Origin: Acidobacteriota bacterium
GTDB lineage: Bacteria > Acidobacteriota > Vicinamibacteria > Marinacidobacterales > Marinacidobacteraceae
Assembly: GCA_022826195.1 (NCBI GenBank)
Contig: JAJDVI010000085.1
Span: 1-64,000 of the forward strand
DNA: 64,000 nucleotides
Reading direction: 5' to 3'
Shown here: one piece after another, positions 52,257-63,801 of the stretch
How the letters are laid out: each line of letters begins with the position of its first letter
How positions within the stretch are numbered: position 1 is the stretch's first letter
Program-made: the position numbers and the translations under genes
The notes under the pieces: generated by a model
Told to the model about the DNA's origin: nothing
The model's database searches: none
What the model saw: only the letters and a program-made list of their open reading frames with translations

Positions 52257-52301
52257 TGTCTCCCTTCCGAACCCGGCTGCCCGCGGGCCGGGCGCTGACC
52301 C

Positions 52302-54653
52302 GTGGCGCGATCCGGAAAGCGCCCCCTGCCGCTCGGGACGGATAACGGGACGAACGGAGTCCCGGCGCCGCTCGGAGAGGTCGTCCAGGACCGCTACCGG
52401 ACCTACGCGCTGTCGGTCATCGGCAGCCGGGCGCTGCCCGACGTGCGGGACGGCCTCAAACCCGTGCAGCGGCGCATCCTGACCACCATGTGGCGCCAGG
52501 GGCTCCGCGCCGACGGCCGTTTCCGCAAGTGCGCCAAGGTGGTCGGAGACGTGATGGGGGGCTACCACCCGCACGGCGACGCCGCCATCTACGAGGCGCT
52601 GGTGCGGATGGCCCAGCCCTTCGCGTCCCGGCTGCCGCTGATCGAGGGCGCGGGCAACTTCGGGTCGCTCGACGGCGATCCGGCGGCCGCCATGCGGTAC
52701 ACCGAGTGCCGGCTCGCCGAGGCCGCGGAGGACGTGCTCGGGGAGATCGGGCTGAACACCGTCCCCCATCGTCCGACCTATGACGGGACCCGCACCGAGC
52801 CGGTCGTCCTGCCGACCCGGCTGCCGCTGCTGCTCGTGAACGGATCCACGGGGATCGCGGTCGGGGTCGCCACCAGCATTCCGCCCCACAATCTCTTCGA
52901 GGTCGTGGAGGCGCTGATCCGGCTGCTCGACGATCCGTCGCTTGGCTCCCGCGAGCTGGCGGAGACGGTCAGGGGGCCGGACTTCCCGACCGGCGGGGAG
53001 ATCCTCGACCCTCCCGAGCGACTCGCCGGGATCTACGAGGAGGGAAAGGGATCGATTCGCGTCCGCGGGACCGTCAAGGACGGCGGGACGCGGCGCCACC
53101 TCCGCACGCTGTTCATCACCTCGGTTCCCTACGGGGTGAACAAGGCGCAGCTCGTCCAGCGCCTCGGCGAGATCGTGGCCGACCGGTCGCTTCCGGCGCT
53201 GCTGGACGTGAGCGATCTCTCGACGGACGACGTGCAGATCCGGCTCGAGGTGCGGAAGGACGTCGATCAGGACAAGGTCCTCGCCTTCCTCTACAAGCGC
53301 ACGCCGCTCCAGTCCTCGGTATCCGTGGACCTGACGTGTCTGCGTTTCGACCGCTCCGAAGGGGGGATCCCCGAGAGAGTCGGCCTGCGCACCCTGCTGC
53401 AGGATTTCCTGGACTTCCGGCGCGAGGTGGTGCGGCGCCGTCTCGAGGACGAGCGACGCAAGCTGGAGGGCAGGCTCCACATCCTCGAAGGGTTCGCGCG
53501 GGTCTTCGACGCCCTCGACCGGATCCTCGAGATCGTGCGCGCTTCCGACGGCAAGGCGGACGCGGCGGCGAAGATCATGGCCGAGCTGCCCCTCGACCGG
53601 GAGCAGACCGACGCGGTGCTCGAGCTGAGAATCTACCGATTGGCGCGGCTCGAGATCCAGGTCATTCTCGAGGAGGCGAAGCAGCGGAAGAAGCGCCTCC
53701 GCGAGGTGAAGCGGCTGCTGGGCAGCGAGGAGGCGATCACGGGGTTGATCCGGGAGGAACTCGCGGAAATCCGCGACCGGCCCTGGATCGAGGCGGAACG
53801 CCGCACGGAATTCGCGGCGTCGGACGAGGTGGCCGAGTTCGCGGAGGAGGATTTCATCCTGGCCGAGGACACCACCCTGGTCCTCACCCGCGACGGCTGG
53901 ATCAAGCGCCAGCGCGAAATCCGCGAACTGGACAAGCTGCGGCTCCGCGAGGGCGACGAGGTCATCGCGCTCCAGCCGGGCAGCACCCGCGCGCCGTTCA
54001 TCCTCTTCTCGTCCCGGGGAACCGCCTTCACCGCCCGGCTTGCGGACGTGTCGGCGACGACGGGGTACGGAGACCCGGTGCAGAAGATGTTCGCGCTCCG
54101 GGACGGCGAGCAGATCGTGAGCCTGCTCGGCCTCGATGCCCGGGGGCTCGACGGCGCGGTCTCGACCCGGGGCGGGGGGGTGCCGGAGCGGCACGCCATC
54201 GCGCTCACGAAGAGCGGCTACGCCCTCCGGTTCAGCCTCGAGGACTTTCTCCAGCCCTCGAAACGCAACGGCCGCCGCTTCGCGCGGCTGAAGGAGGGCG
54301 ATGAGATCATCGGGGCCGAGCTCACCACCGGCGAGGACACGCTCATCCTGGCGACCCGCGACGGCCGGGCGCTCCTTTGCGATGTCGAAGAGATCAACGT
54401 GCTTTCGGGCGCCGGGCTCGGCGTGAAGGCGATCAACCTCGGGCCCGGAGACCGGGTGATCGGGTTCCGCGTCGCCCGGCGCAAGGAACCGCTCGTGGTC
54501 GCGACGCGCGGGGGAGGCACGCGCCTGATCGCCCGGGGCGACAAGTTCAAGGTGGGCGCCCGCGGCCGCCGGGGGCAGCTCGTGAACAAGGCGGGCTTCG
54601 AGAGGGTCAGGATCGAAATCTCCCTGCCCCAGCCGCTGAAGGGACCGCCGTGA
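52302..54653 (+). CDS. parC: Type II topoisomerase subunit A (ParC/GyrA family)
   Basis: A 783-residue subunit. The DNA-cleaving Tyr is Y133 in [10 protein letters not shown]; the quinolone-determining region reads [20 protein letters not shown] with Ala (residue 94) where GyrA/ParC usually have Ser. The C-terminal pinwheel repeats ([27 protein letters not shown]) are present, but no GyrA box of the QRRGGKG kind is seen, so topoisomerase IV is favoured. It precedes and overlaps the B subunit (GTGA), an order opposite to the usual gyrB-gyrA. Confidence 0.88.
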   Translation: MARSGKRPLPLGTDNGTNGVPAPLGEVVQDRYRTYALSVIGSRALPDVRDGLKPVQRRILTTMWRQGLRADGRFRKCAKVVGDVMGGYHPHGDAAIYEALVRMAQPFASRLPLIEGAGNFGSLDGDPAAAMRYTECRLAEAAEDVLGEIGLNTVPHRPTYDGTRTEPVVLPTRLPLLLVNGSTGIAVGVATSIPPHNLFEVVEALIRLLDDPSLGSRELAETVRGPDFPTGGEILDPPERLAGIYEEGKGSIRVRGTVKDGGTRRHLRTLFITSVPYGVNKAQLVQRLGEIVADRSLPALLDVSDLSTDDVQIRLEVRKDVDQDKVLAFLYKRTPLQSSVSVDLTCLRFDRSEGGIPERVGLRTLLQDFLDFRREVVRRRLEDERRKLEGRLHILEGFARVFDALDRILEIVRASDGKADAAAKIMAELPLDREQTDAVLELRIYRLARLEIQVILEEAKQRKKRLREVKRLLGSEEAITGLIREELAEIRDRPWIEAERRTEFAASDEVAEFAEEDFILAEDTTLVLTRDGWIKRQREIRELDKLRLREGDEVIALQPGSTRAPFILFSSRGTAFTARLADVSATTGYGDPVQKMFALRDGEQIVSLLGLDARGLDGAVSTRGGGVPERHAIALTKSGYALRFSLEDFLQPSKRNGRRFARLKEGDEIIGAELTTGEDTLILATRDGRALLCDVEEINVLSGAGLGVKAINLGPGDRVIGFRVARRKEPLVVATRGGGTRLIARGDKFKVGARGRRGQLVNKAGFERVRIEISLPQPLKGPP

Positions 54654-56566
54654 GCAACGGGCAGAAATACACCGCCCGCGACATCACGGTCCTCGAGGGC
54701 CTGGCGCCGGTGCGGAAGCGCCCTGCGATGTACATCGGGGGGACCGATGTCGAGGGGCTCCACCACCTGGTCTGGGAAATCCTCGACAACAGCGTGGACG
54801 AGGCGATGAACGGGCATGCGTCGCGGATCGACGTGATCCTGAAGCGCGACGGATCCGTCACGGTGCAGGACAACGGCCGCGGGATTCCCGTGGACGTTCA
54901 CAAGCCCTCGGGCAAGCCGGCGCTGGAGGTGATCCTCACCACGCTGCACGCCGGGGGAAAGTTCGACCGGGGCGCCTACCACGCCTCCGGCGGGCTGCAC
55001 GGGGTCGGGGCGTCGGTGGTGAACGCGCTGAGCGCCTCGCTGACGGCGAAGGTCCGGCGGAACCGCCGGCAGTGGGAGATGCGTTTTCGCCGTGGCAAGC
55101 CCCTCGGCAAGATGAAGGAAACCGGGTCGGGGAAGGGGAACGGCACGGAGATCACCTTCCAGCCCGATCCCCAGATCTTCCCGGAGCCGAAACTGGATGC
55201 GGAGCGGATCGCCGCCCGGATGACCGAGACCAGCTATCTCCACAAGGGTCTTCAACTTACGTTCACGGACGAGGCGTCCGGGAAACAGGAGGAGTGGAAG
55301 CAGGCGCGCGGCCTCCCGGACTACTTCGACGCGGTGATCGGGGACCGGAAGCTGACCCTGGCCCACGAGGCCGCCTTCGAGCTCGCGCGCGATCCACTGA
55401 ACGGCGACGGGCGTCTCGAAATGGTGCTCGGCTGGACCGAGGCTCCGCGCGAGGAGTTCCGCAGCTACGTCAACGGGATCCCGACCGGATCCGGGGGGTC
55501 GCACGAGACAGGTCTTCGTGACGGGCTGGCGAAGGCGGTCCGGAACTACCTCGAAACCCATTCGCTGATCCCGCGGGGCGTGACGATCGCCGCGGAGGAC
55601 ATCCGCGAGGGGGTCCTCGCGATCCTGAGCGTGTTCCTCGAGGACCCGCAGTTCCAGGGACAGACGAAGGACCGGCTCAACAATCCCGAGGTGCGGGCGC
55701 CGGTGGACACCGCCGTCCGGATCGAACTCGAGCGCTGGCTGAACCAGTCACCGACCGCCGCGGAGCGCATCGCCAACCGGGTGGTGCTCGCCGCCCGGGC
55801 GCGCGAGGCGTCCCGCGCCGCCTCGGCGGCGGTCTCCCGAAAGAGCGAGACCCGGACCCGCAGCGTGTTGCCGGGCAAGCTGAGCGACTGCGCTTCGCGG
55901 AACGCCGACGAGACCGAGATCTTCATCGTGGAGGGCGACTCGGCGGGCGGGTCGGCGAAACAGGGACGGGACCGGATGCGCCAGGCGGTGCTGCCGCTCC
56001 GGGGCAAGATCCTGAACGCGGCGCAGGCCACCCGCGCCAAGGTCGCGGAGAACGCGGAACTCCGGGACATTGCGCTGGCGCTCGGCTGCGGCACCGGCGA
56101 CGACTGCGATCCGGAGAAGCTTCGCTACCGCCGGGTGGTGCTGCTCGCGGACGCCGACGCCGACGGCCACCACATCACCACCCTGCTGCTCGCCTACTTC
56201 GTGAAGTTCATGTGGAAGCTGCTGGAAGCGGGACGGGTCTTCGTCGCCCAGCCGCCGCTCTACCGGGTCGACCTGGGGGGCAAGTCGCACTGGGCGCGGG
56301 ACGAGGCCGACAAGGAGGCCATCCTCCGCCGGTCCACCGGCGGGAAGTCCCCGACGATCACCCGCTTCAAGGGCCTCGGCGAGATGCAGCCCAAGGTCCT
56401 CTGGGACACGACGCTGAACCCCGACACCCGCAGCCTGCTGCGCGTCGAGATCCCCGATCGCCCCGCGGCGGACAACTTCATCGTCAACCTGATGGGCAAG
56501 GACCCCGCCGAACGCCGCCTCCTCATCCGCGACGGCGCCCCCGACCCGGCGGCGCTGGATCTGTAG
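54650..56566 (+). CDS. parE: Type II topoisomerase subunit B (ParE/GyrB family)
   Basis: The 638-residue ATPase subunit. The GHKL motifs are [11 protein letters not shown] and [11 protein letters not shown], followed by [15 protein letters not shown]. The TOPRIM acidic site is [15 protein letters not shown] with [12 protein letters not shown]. The C-terminus is [19 protein letters not shown]. Length fits ParE or short GyrB. GTG 54650 is coupled to the parC stop; the open frame extends upstream in the wrong gene. ParE is favoured by the partner. Confidence 0.9.
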   Translation: MSNGQKYTARDITVLEGLAPVRKRPAMYIGGTDVEGLHHLVWEILDNSVDEAMNGHASRIDVILKRDGSVTVQDNGRGIPVDVHKPSGKPALEVILTTLHAGGKFDRGAYHASGGLHGVGASVVNALSASLTAKVRRNRRQWEMRFRRGKPLGKMKETGSGKGNGTEITFQPDPQIFPEPKLDAERIAARMTETSYLHKGLQLTFTDEASGKQEEWKQARGLPDYFDAVIGDRKLTLAHEAAFELARDPLNGDGRLEMVLGWTEAPREEFRSYVNGIPTGSGGSHETGLRDGLAKAVRNYLETHSLIPRGVTIAAEDIREGVLAILSVFLEDPQFQGQTKDRLNNPEVRAPVDTAVRIELERWLNQSPTAAERIANRVVLAARAREASRAASAAVSRKSETRTRSVLPGKLSDCASRNADETEIFIVEGDSAGGSAKQGRDRMRQAVLPLRGKILNAAQATRAKVAENAELRDIALALGCGTGDDCDPEKLRYRRVVLLADADADGHHITTLLLAYFVKFMWKLLEAGRVFVAQPPLYRVDLGGKSHWARDEADKEAILRRSTGGKSPTITRFKGLGEMQPKVLWDTTLNPDTRSLLRVEIPDRPAADNFIVNLMGKDPAERRLLIRDGAPDPAALDL

Positions 56567-56570
56567 GGGC

Positions 56571-56632
56571 CCCGGGACCGCCGGTCTTCAGACCGGCACC
56601 CGCGGCGCTCCGCGCCGCGCACGTCGCAACCT
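56571..56632 (-). repeat. Dispersed palindromic repeat, copy 4 (near complete)
   Basis: Read on the minus strand it shows GGCGCGGAGCGCCGCG then GCCGGTCTGAAGACCGGC then GGTCCCGGG. Bases 56571-56598 are the exact reverse complement of 6518-6545. It sits five bases after the parE stop and before the YchF-like gene. Confidence 0.85.
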
Positions 56633-56680
56633 CACCCATCCTCACGTCGCACTCGGCTTGACTCAGTACCATCCCGCGCT

Positions 56681-57745
56681 GTGCGCGCCGGAATCGTCGG
56701 CTTCGCCGCTTCCGGCAAGAAGACCCTCTTTTCGCTCCTGACCCGGATGGCCCAGGCGGGCTATGCCGCGGGCGCCCGGCGGGGGGTGCTGGCGGTCCCG
56801 GACGAACGCCTCGAGATCGTCGGGCGGCTCCACAAGTCCAGGAAGCTCACGCCCGCCACCATCGAGGTGGTGCTCATCCCGGCTCTCCGGCGGGGTGCGC
56901 GGGGCCAGACCGAGAACCTGGCGGCGCTCCGGGACGTGGACGCCATCGTGCATGTGGCGCGGGCCTTTGAGGATCCGATCGTTCCGTCCCCCTTCGATTC
57001 GGTGGACCCGGGGCGGGACGCCTCGAATCTGGAGCTGGAGTTGTTGCTCACGGATCTCGCGGTGCTCGAGAAACGAATCAAGCGACTCGACTACGACCGG
57101 GCGCGCGGCATTCCCGAACCCGTGCGCGGGGAGCGCGACCTGCTGGACCGGGCGCGGCGGGAAGTCGAGCAGGAGGTGCCGCTGCGGGAGGCCTTGAGCG
57201 TCGAAGACCGGAGACGCCTCGTGGGGTACGGGCTGATGAGCGCGAAGCCGCACCTCGTGGTTCTCAACGCCGGGGAAGACGACGCGGGCAGGGATCCGGG
57301 GAGTTGGCCAGGTCTCGAGCAACTGTCGCGCCGCCCGGAGACCCGGCTCGCCACCATTTCCGCCCGGATCGAGGCGGAGATCGCAGAGCTGCCCGACGAG
57401 GACGCGGCGGAGTTCCGGCGCGATCTGGGAGTCGAGGCGGGGGCGGCCAAACGGATCATCCGGGCCATCTTCGAGTTGATGGACTACGCCACCTTCTACA
57501 CGGCCGCCGAGAACGAGGCCCGCGCCTGGCTGTTCCGCCGGGACACGCGCGCCCAGGAGGTCGCCGGCGGGATCCACTCGGACATGGAGCGCGGATTCAT
57601 CCGGGCGGAGGTCGTTTCCTACGACGCGTTGGTGGAATTGGGGTCGTGGGATGCGGCGCGGAAGCAGGGGGCGCTGCGACTGGAGGGGAAGGACTATCCG
57701 GTGCAGGACGGGGATGTGGTGTTGATCCGGTTCAACGTGGGGTAG
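56681..57745 (+). CDS. YchF/Ola1-like P-loop protein with degenerate nucleotide-binding motifs
   Basis: A 354-residue relative of YchF (TGS-domain OBG-like ATPase). The C-terminal TGS domain is typical: FYTAAENEARAWLFRRDTRA, GGIHSDMERGFIRAEVVSYD, and GKDYPVQDGDVVLIRFNVG. But the P-loop is GFAASGKKT instead of GLPNVGKST, and the Walker B/switch II segment, normally VDIAGL, reads VLIPALRRG, losing the Asp and Gly. It starts at GTG 56681. It could be a distinct, possibly non-hydrolysing, subfamily that binds ribosomes. A separate canonical ychF may exist elsewhere. Confidence 0.85.
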   Translation: MRAGIVGFAASGKKTLFSLLTRMAQAGYAAGARRGVLAVPDERLEIVGRLHKSRKLTPATIEVVLIPALRRGARGQTENLAALRDVDAIVHVARAFEDPIVPSPFDSVDPGRDASNLELELLLTDLAVLEKRIKRLDYDRARGIPEPVRGERDLLDRARREVEQEVPLREALSVEDRRRLVGYGLMSAKPHLVVLNAGEDDAGRDPGSWPGLEQLSRRPETRLATISARIEAEIAELPDEDAAEFRRDLGVEAGAAKRIIRAIFELMDYATFYTAAENEARAWLFRRDTRAQEVAGGIHSDMERGFIRAEVVSYDALVELGSWDAARKQGALRLEGKDYPVQDGDVVLIRFNVG

Positions 57746-57771
57746 GGGAGCGGAGTACTTCTGGGGGGCAG

Positions 57772-58040
57772 GGTGCCGTTCCGCTGCGCTGCGCGCAGCG
57801 GGCGCCGGCTGAAGCCGGCGTTCCAAGCCGTACGTGCCACTTTCGCTCTTGAGCTCTGCGCCGAGGGGACGGCCACCTTTCCGGGTGGGGTTGTGGCGTG
57901 CGTGGCGCGGAGCGCCGCGGTGCCGGTCTGGAGACCGGCGTTCCAAGCCGTCGTGCCCCTTTCGCTCTTGAACTGTACGCCGAGGCGGGAACCACTTTTC
58001 CGGGTGGGGTTTTGACGTGCGAGGCGCGCAGCGCCGCGCG
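57772..58040 (+). repeat. Tandem 120-bp array of the dispersed repeat (copies 5, 6 and half of 7)
   Basis: The block CCGGCGTTCCAAGCCGT...CTTTCGCTCTTGA recurs with exactly 120-bp spacing (57815 and 57935). Each is preceded by its GCCGG hairpin, and a GCGCAGCGC half-repeat closes the array at about 58023. The 434 bp from the YchF-like stop to mraZ hold this array and the mraZ control region, and no gene. Confidence 0.85.
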
Positions 58041-58051
58041 TTGTTTTCCTT

Positions 58052-58085
58052 GTGGAAATTAGTGGGTGAAAGTGGTTAAATAGGG
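58052..58085 (+). promoter_or_regulatory. MraZ operator: GTGG boxes at 10-bp period
   Basis: GTGG occurs at 58052, 58062 and 58072, with a related AGGG at 58082, spaced exactly one helical turn apart. MraZ proteins are known to bind direct repeats of TGGG or GTGG at this spacing ahead of their own dcw cluster. The boxes sit about 95-130 bp before the mraZ start in AT-richer DNA. Autoregulation of the dcw operon is inferred. Confidence 0.8.
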
Positions 58086-58179
58086 CGAACCTTCCTTCTC
58101 ATTCAGTTCTTGGATCCACGCTCAGGTCTTGGAGTGGGCAGGGAGGCAGACCCACCCGCCCCCAAGCCCCTCAGATCCC

Positions 58180-58617
58180 GTGTTTCGCGGCAACCACCCC
58201 GCCACCGTGGACGCCAAGGGGAGGTTGAAGGTTCCGGCCGCGTTCCTTGCCACGCTGAAGAAGTTCGGCACGCAGGTCTTCGTGACCAGTTTCAAGGGCG
58301 ATTGCGTCGCCATCTTCCCCATGACGGTCTGGGAAGAGATCGAGTCCCGGAATCTGGCCCGCGGTGAACTGGACCCGAACCGGCGGAAATTCCTGAAGGT
58401 CACCAGCTACTACGGACAGGTCGCCGAACTGGACGCCCAGAATCGGCTCCTGCTCCCGCAGCAGACCCGGACCAAAGCCAACACCGTGGGCAAGGTGGAC
58501 GTGCTGGGGCACGGGCGCTATCTCCATGTGTGGGATCACGAGCGCCTCGACGCCGACATCGAGGCTGATCCGATCACCGACGATGAGTTGGCTGCCCTGG
58601 CGGAGGAGGAAATCTGA
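58180..58617 (+). CDS. mraZ: Transcriptional regulator MraZ
   Basis: MraZ (145 residues) of the AbrB-like fold. It opens FRGNHPATVDAKGRLKVPAAF, the first DXXXR motif being DAKGR, and the second is ELDAQNRLLLPQQ (DAQNR). The start is GTG 58180, where family homology begins; upstream codons add a proline-rich stretch with none. It regulates the division and cell wall cluster that follows. The C-terminus has an acidic tail. Confidence 0.92.
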   Translation: MFRGNHPATVDAKGRLKVPAAFLATLKKFGTQVFVTSFKGDCVAIFPMTVWEEIESRNLARGELDPNRRKFLKVTSYYGQVAELDAQNRLLLPQQTRTKANTVGKVDVLGHGRYLHVWDHERLDADIEADPITDDELAALAEEEI

Positions 58618-58635
58618 CGGCGGATTCCGGCAGCC

Positions 58636-59664
58636 ATGTTTGCTCAGCCCTCCCCCGCTCCCCGTTCGGCGCCGCCCCGCTTCCCGCTCCGGTTTCTCCG
58701 GGCGCAACGCTCCTCGTGGACCCGTCCTGAAATGGACGCGCCGCCGATGCCGAAGCCGCCCATCCACGTCCCCGTCCTGCGGGACACCGTCGTGCGCTGG
58801 CTGGCTCCCCGCTCCGGCGGGCGGTACCTCGACGGCACGTTCGGGCGCGGCGGGCATACGGAAGCGATTCTCGCGGCCGATCCCGGGGCCCTCGTGCTCG
58901 GGCTGGACAAGGACCCGGAGGCGGCGCCGGCCGCCGCCGCGCTCGCCGCCCGCGAGTCCCGCTTCCGCTTCCTGGCGGCCGATTTCGCCGACCTCGGGCC
59001 GGCCCTCGACACGGTGGGCTGGGACCGGGTGGACGGCATCCTCCTCGATCTCGGACTCTCCAGCCCGCAGCTCGAGACGCCGGAACGCGGTTTCGCGCTC
59101 CGGCACGACGGCCCGCTGGACATGCGCTACGACCCCGGCTCGGGGGAGACGGCGTCCGAGTTGCTCGACCGCCTCGACGAACGGGAGATCGCCGATCTGC
59201 TGTTCGGGATCGGGGAGCGGCGGTCCCGCGCCATCGCCCGGCGGATCGCCGCCCGCCGTCCGCTTCGCACCACCGGAGACCTGCGCGCCGCCGTGGTCGC
59301 CGCCGTCGGGCCGCGCCGGGGACGGATCGACCCCGCTACCCGGACCTTTCTCGCGGTGCGCTCCGCGGTGAATCGCGAGCCGCAGGCCCTCGCCGCCGCG
59401 CTTCACGAGGCGCCCGCCCGGCTCCTTTCGGGAAGCGCCCTGGCGGTCATCTCCTACCACTCCGGGGAAGACCGTCCGGTCAAGCACGCCTTCCGCCGGC
59501 TCGCCAGCCAGTCCGAATTCGAGGTGGGCACGCGGCGGCCCATTCGGCCCGACGAAGACGAACGGGAGGCGAATCGCCGGTCCCGGAGCGCCTGCCTGCG
59601 GATTCTGCGCCGGGTCGGCGCGAGCGGGTCCGGAGCGGCCCGCCAGGAGGAGTCCTCGCGATGA
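58636..59664 (+). CDS. rsmH: 16S rRNA m4C1402 methyltransferase
   Basis: RsmH (MraW) methylates C1402 of 16S rRNA. SAM-binding GRYLDGTFGRGGHTEAIL, GILLDLGLSSPQLETPERGFALR and the C-terminal VISYHSGEDRPVKHAFRRL (signature S-Y-H-S-x-E-D-R) are all present. The reading frame opens at ATG 58636 (342 residues), but homology begins near HVPVLRDTVV; ATG 58732 or 58747 could be the true start, as neither has a clear ribosome site. Confidence 0.93.
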   Translation: MFAQPSPAPRSAPPRFPLRFLRAQRSSWTRPEMDAPPMPKPPIHVPVLRDTVVRWLAPRSGGRYLDGTFGRGGHTEAILAADPGALVLGLDKDPEAAPAAAALAARESRFRFLAADFADLGPALDTVGWDRVDGILLDLGLSSPQLETPERGFALRHDGPLDMRYDPGSGETASELLDRLDEREIADLLFGIGERRSRAIARRIAARRPLRTTGDLRAAVVAAVGPRRGRIDPATRTFLAVRSAVNREPQALAAALHEAPARLLSGSALAVISYHSGEDRPVKHAFRRLASQSEFEVGTRRPIRPDEDEREANRRSRSACLRILRRVGASGSGAARQEESSR

Positions 59665-60043
59665 CTCCGGAGCACTTCGAAGTCAACTACCGCCCGGACA
59701 ACCAGTGGCTGCACCGGAAGCTCGACCGCAAGCGGTACGCGCAGCTTCTCCTCTATCTCGTGATCGGGATCTTCGCGCTGGCGGCCGCGGTCGCCGCCAC
59801 CTGGCCGCACCTCGAGGCCGTTCGGCTCGGCTACCGCGTCGAAGAACTCCGCCTCGAGCGGGATCAACTGGAAAAGGACATCGAGCGCTACCGGCTCGAG
59901 CTGAGCGAGCTCACCGACCCGGGTGAGGTCGAGCGGGCGGCCCGCGAAACGTACGGGCTGGAGCCCGCCGGGGAGCGGGTGATTCTCGAAACTCCCGACG
60001 CCCCGGCAGCCGTCCCCGGGGAAACCGGGAGTCCGGCGACGCG

Positions 60044-60047
<4 letters not shown>
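59661..60047 (+). CDS. ftsL: Cell division protein FtsL (FtsL/DivIC-like)
   Basis: A 128-residue bitopic protein. A short cytosolic N-terminus is followed by one membrane helix (LLLYLVIGIFALAAAVAATW, residues about 31-50). Then comes a coiled coil (EELRLERDQLEKDIERYRLE) and a LTDPGEVERAARETYGL end block, the usual FtsL/DivIC pattern. It links to FtsB/FtsQ to activate septal synthesis. The start overlaps the rsmH stop (ATGA). Position between rsmH and ftsI is standard. Confidence 0.85.
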
Positions 60048-62259
<2,212 letters not shown>

Positions 62260-62263
<4 letters not shown>

Positions 62264-63801
62264 GCCCTGCCGCCATTCCCTCCCGCCGGCTGCGAGACCT
62301 TCTCGACGGCCTGGACGCGGAGCTGTCGGCCGGCGCCGGCGATCTCCCGATTCGGGGCGTCACCTGCGATTCGCGGGCGGTCGAGCCCGGGAGTCTCTTC
62401 GTCGCCGTGCCCGGCGGGCGCTTCGACGGCCATGACTTCGTGCCGGCCGCGGCGGCCGCGGGGGCGGCGGCGGCGCTGGTCGAGACGCCGCCGCCGGACC
62501 CGGGGATCCCCTTCGCGCGGGTACGCGATTCCCGCCGGGCCGCCGGACCGGTGGCGGCCGCCTTCCACGGCCGCCCCTCCGACGCGATGCGGCTCGTCGG
62601 GGTGACCGGGACCAACGGGAAGACCACGGTCGCCTGGCTGCTCGACGCCTTCTTCCGGCAGGAGACCTCCGGCGGCCTCTACTGCGGGACGGTGGCGCAC
62701 CGCGCGCACGCCGCCGGCCGCCTCCTCGAACCCGCCGCGGCGGGCCTCACCACCCGGGAGGCTCCCGACTTCCAGGCCCTGCTGGCGCTCGCGCACGCGG
62801 CCGGCTGCCGCTTCGGCGCGGTCGAGTGCTCCTCGCACGGCCTCCGGCAGGGACGGCTGGCAGGGACGGCCTTCGAAGTGGCGGTCTTCACCAACCTCAC
62901 GCGCGACCACCTCGACTTCCACGGCGGGTTCGATTCCTACTTCCGGGCGAAGCGGGAGCTGTTCACGGAGCTGCTCCGCCCGGGCGGCACCGCCGTCATC
63001 GGGTGGGACGACCCGTTCGGCGTGCGGCTCGCGGCGGAGCTGGGGGAACTGCGTCCCGACGTGCGGGTCGTGGGCTTCGGCTCCGACCCCGGGGCCACGA
63101 TCCGTCTGTCGGCGATCCGTTCCGACCTGTCCGGGACGCGCGTCGCGCTGGGCGGCCCGGCGGGATCCGCCGAGATCTCGAGCCCCCTGCTCGGGCACTT
63201 CAGCGGCCTGAACCTGGCGGCGGCGTGGGGAGCCCTCACCGCGCTCGGGTTCGACGGGGCCCGGGCGGCCGAGGTCCTCGCCGGGGCCGCTCCGCCCCCG
63301 GGCCGGATGGAACGGGTCGCAGCGCCGCGAAGAGGCCGCCGGGGCGGGAAGCCGGCGGTGCTGGTGGACTACGCCCACACGCCGGATGCGCTGGCCCGCG
63401 CCCTGGCGGCCGCCCGCTGCCTCGTGGGCGGCGGCCGGCTGCACGTGGTCTTCGGCTGCGGCGGCGAACGCGACCGGGGCAACCGGCCGCTCATGGGAGA
63501 CGCCGCCGCCCGGCTCGCCGACCGCGTCGTGCTGACCTCCGACAACCCGCGCGGGGAGGAACCCGGCGCGATCATCGACGAGATCCGGGTGGGCGCCGAG
63601 AATCCGGCGCTGGGCGCCGAGGTCCTGACCGAACCGGACCGCCGGCGCGCCATCGAAGCGGCGGTGGCGGTGGCCGGCCCGCGGGACCTCGTGCTGGTGG
63701 CGGGCAAGGGGCACGAGACCCACCAGCAGTTCGGGGACACCCGGATTGCCTTCGATGACCGGCAGGTCGCGGCCGGCGCGCTGGAAGTCCCGCTCTCATG
63801 A
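62260..63801 (+). CDS. murE: UDP-MurNAc-tripeptide synthetase (meso-DAP-adding)
   Basis: MurE (513 residues) adds the third stem residue. It has the N-terminal [23 protein letters not shown] loop [15 protein letters not shown], carbamoylated-Lys region, and the substrate motif [14 protein letters not shown] indicates meso-diaminopimelate as substrate. ATG 62260 overlaps the ftsI stop, and longer upstream frames belong to ftsI. The C-terminus ([16 protein letters not shown]) is typical. Confidence 0.95.

Noticed and set aside
57772-58040. CRISPR array
   Set aside because: Only two to three units at 120-bp spacing, each self-complementary, with no spacers and no cas genes.
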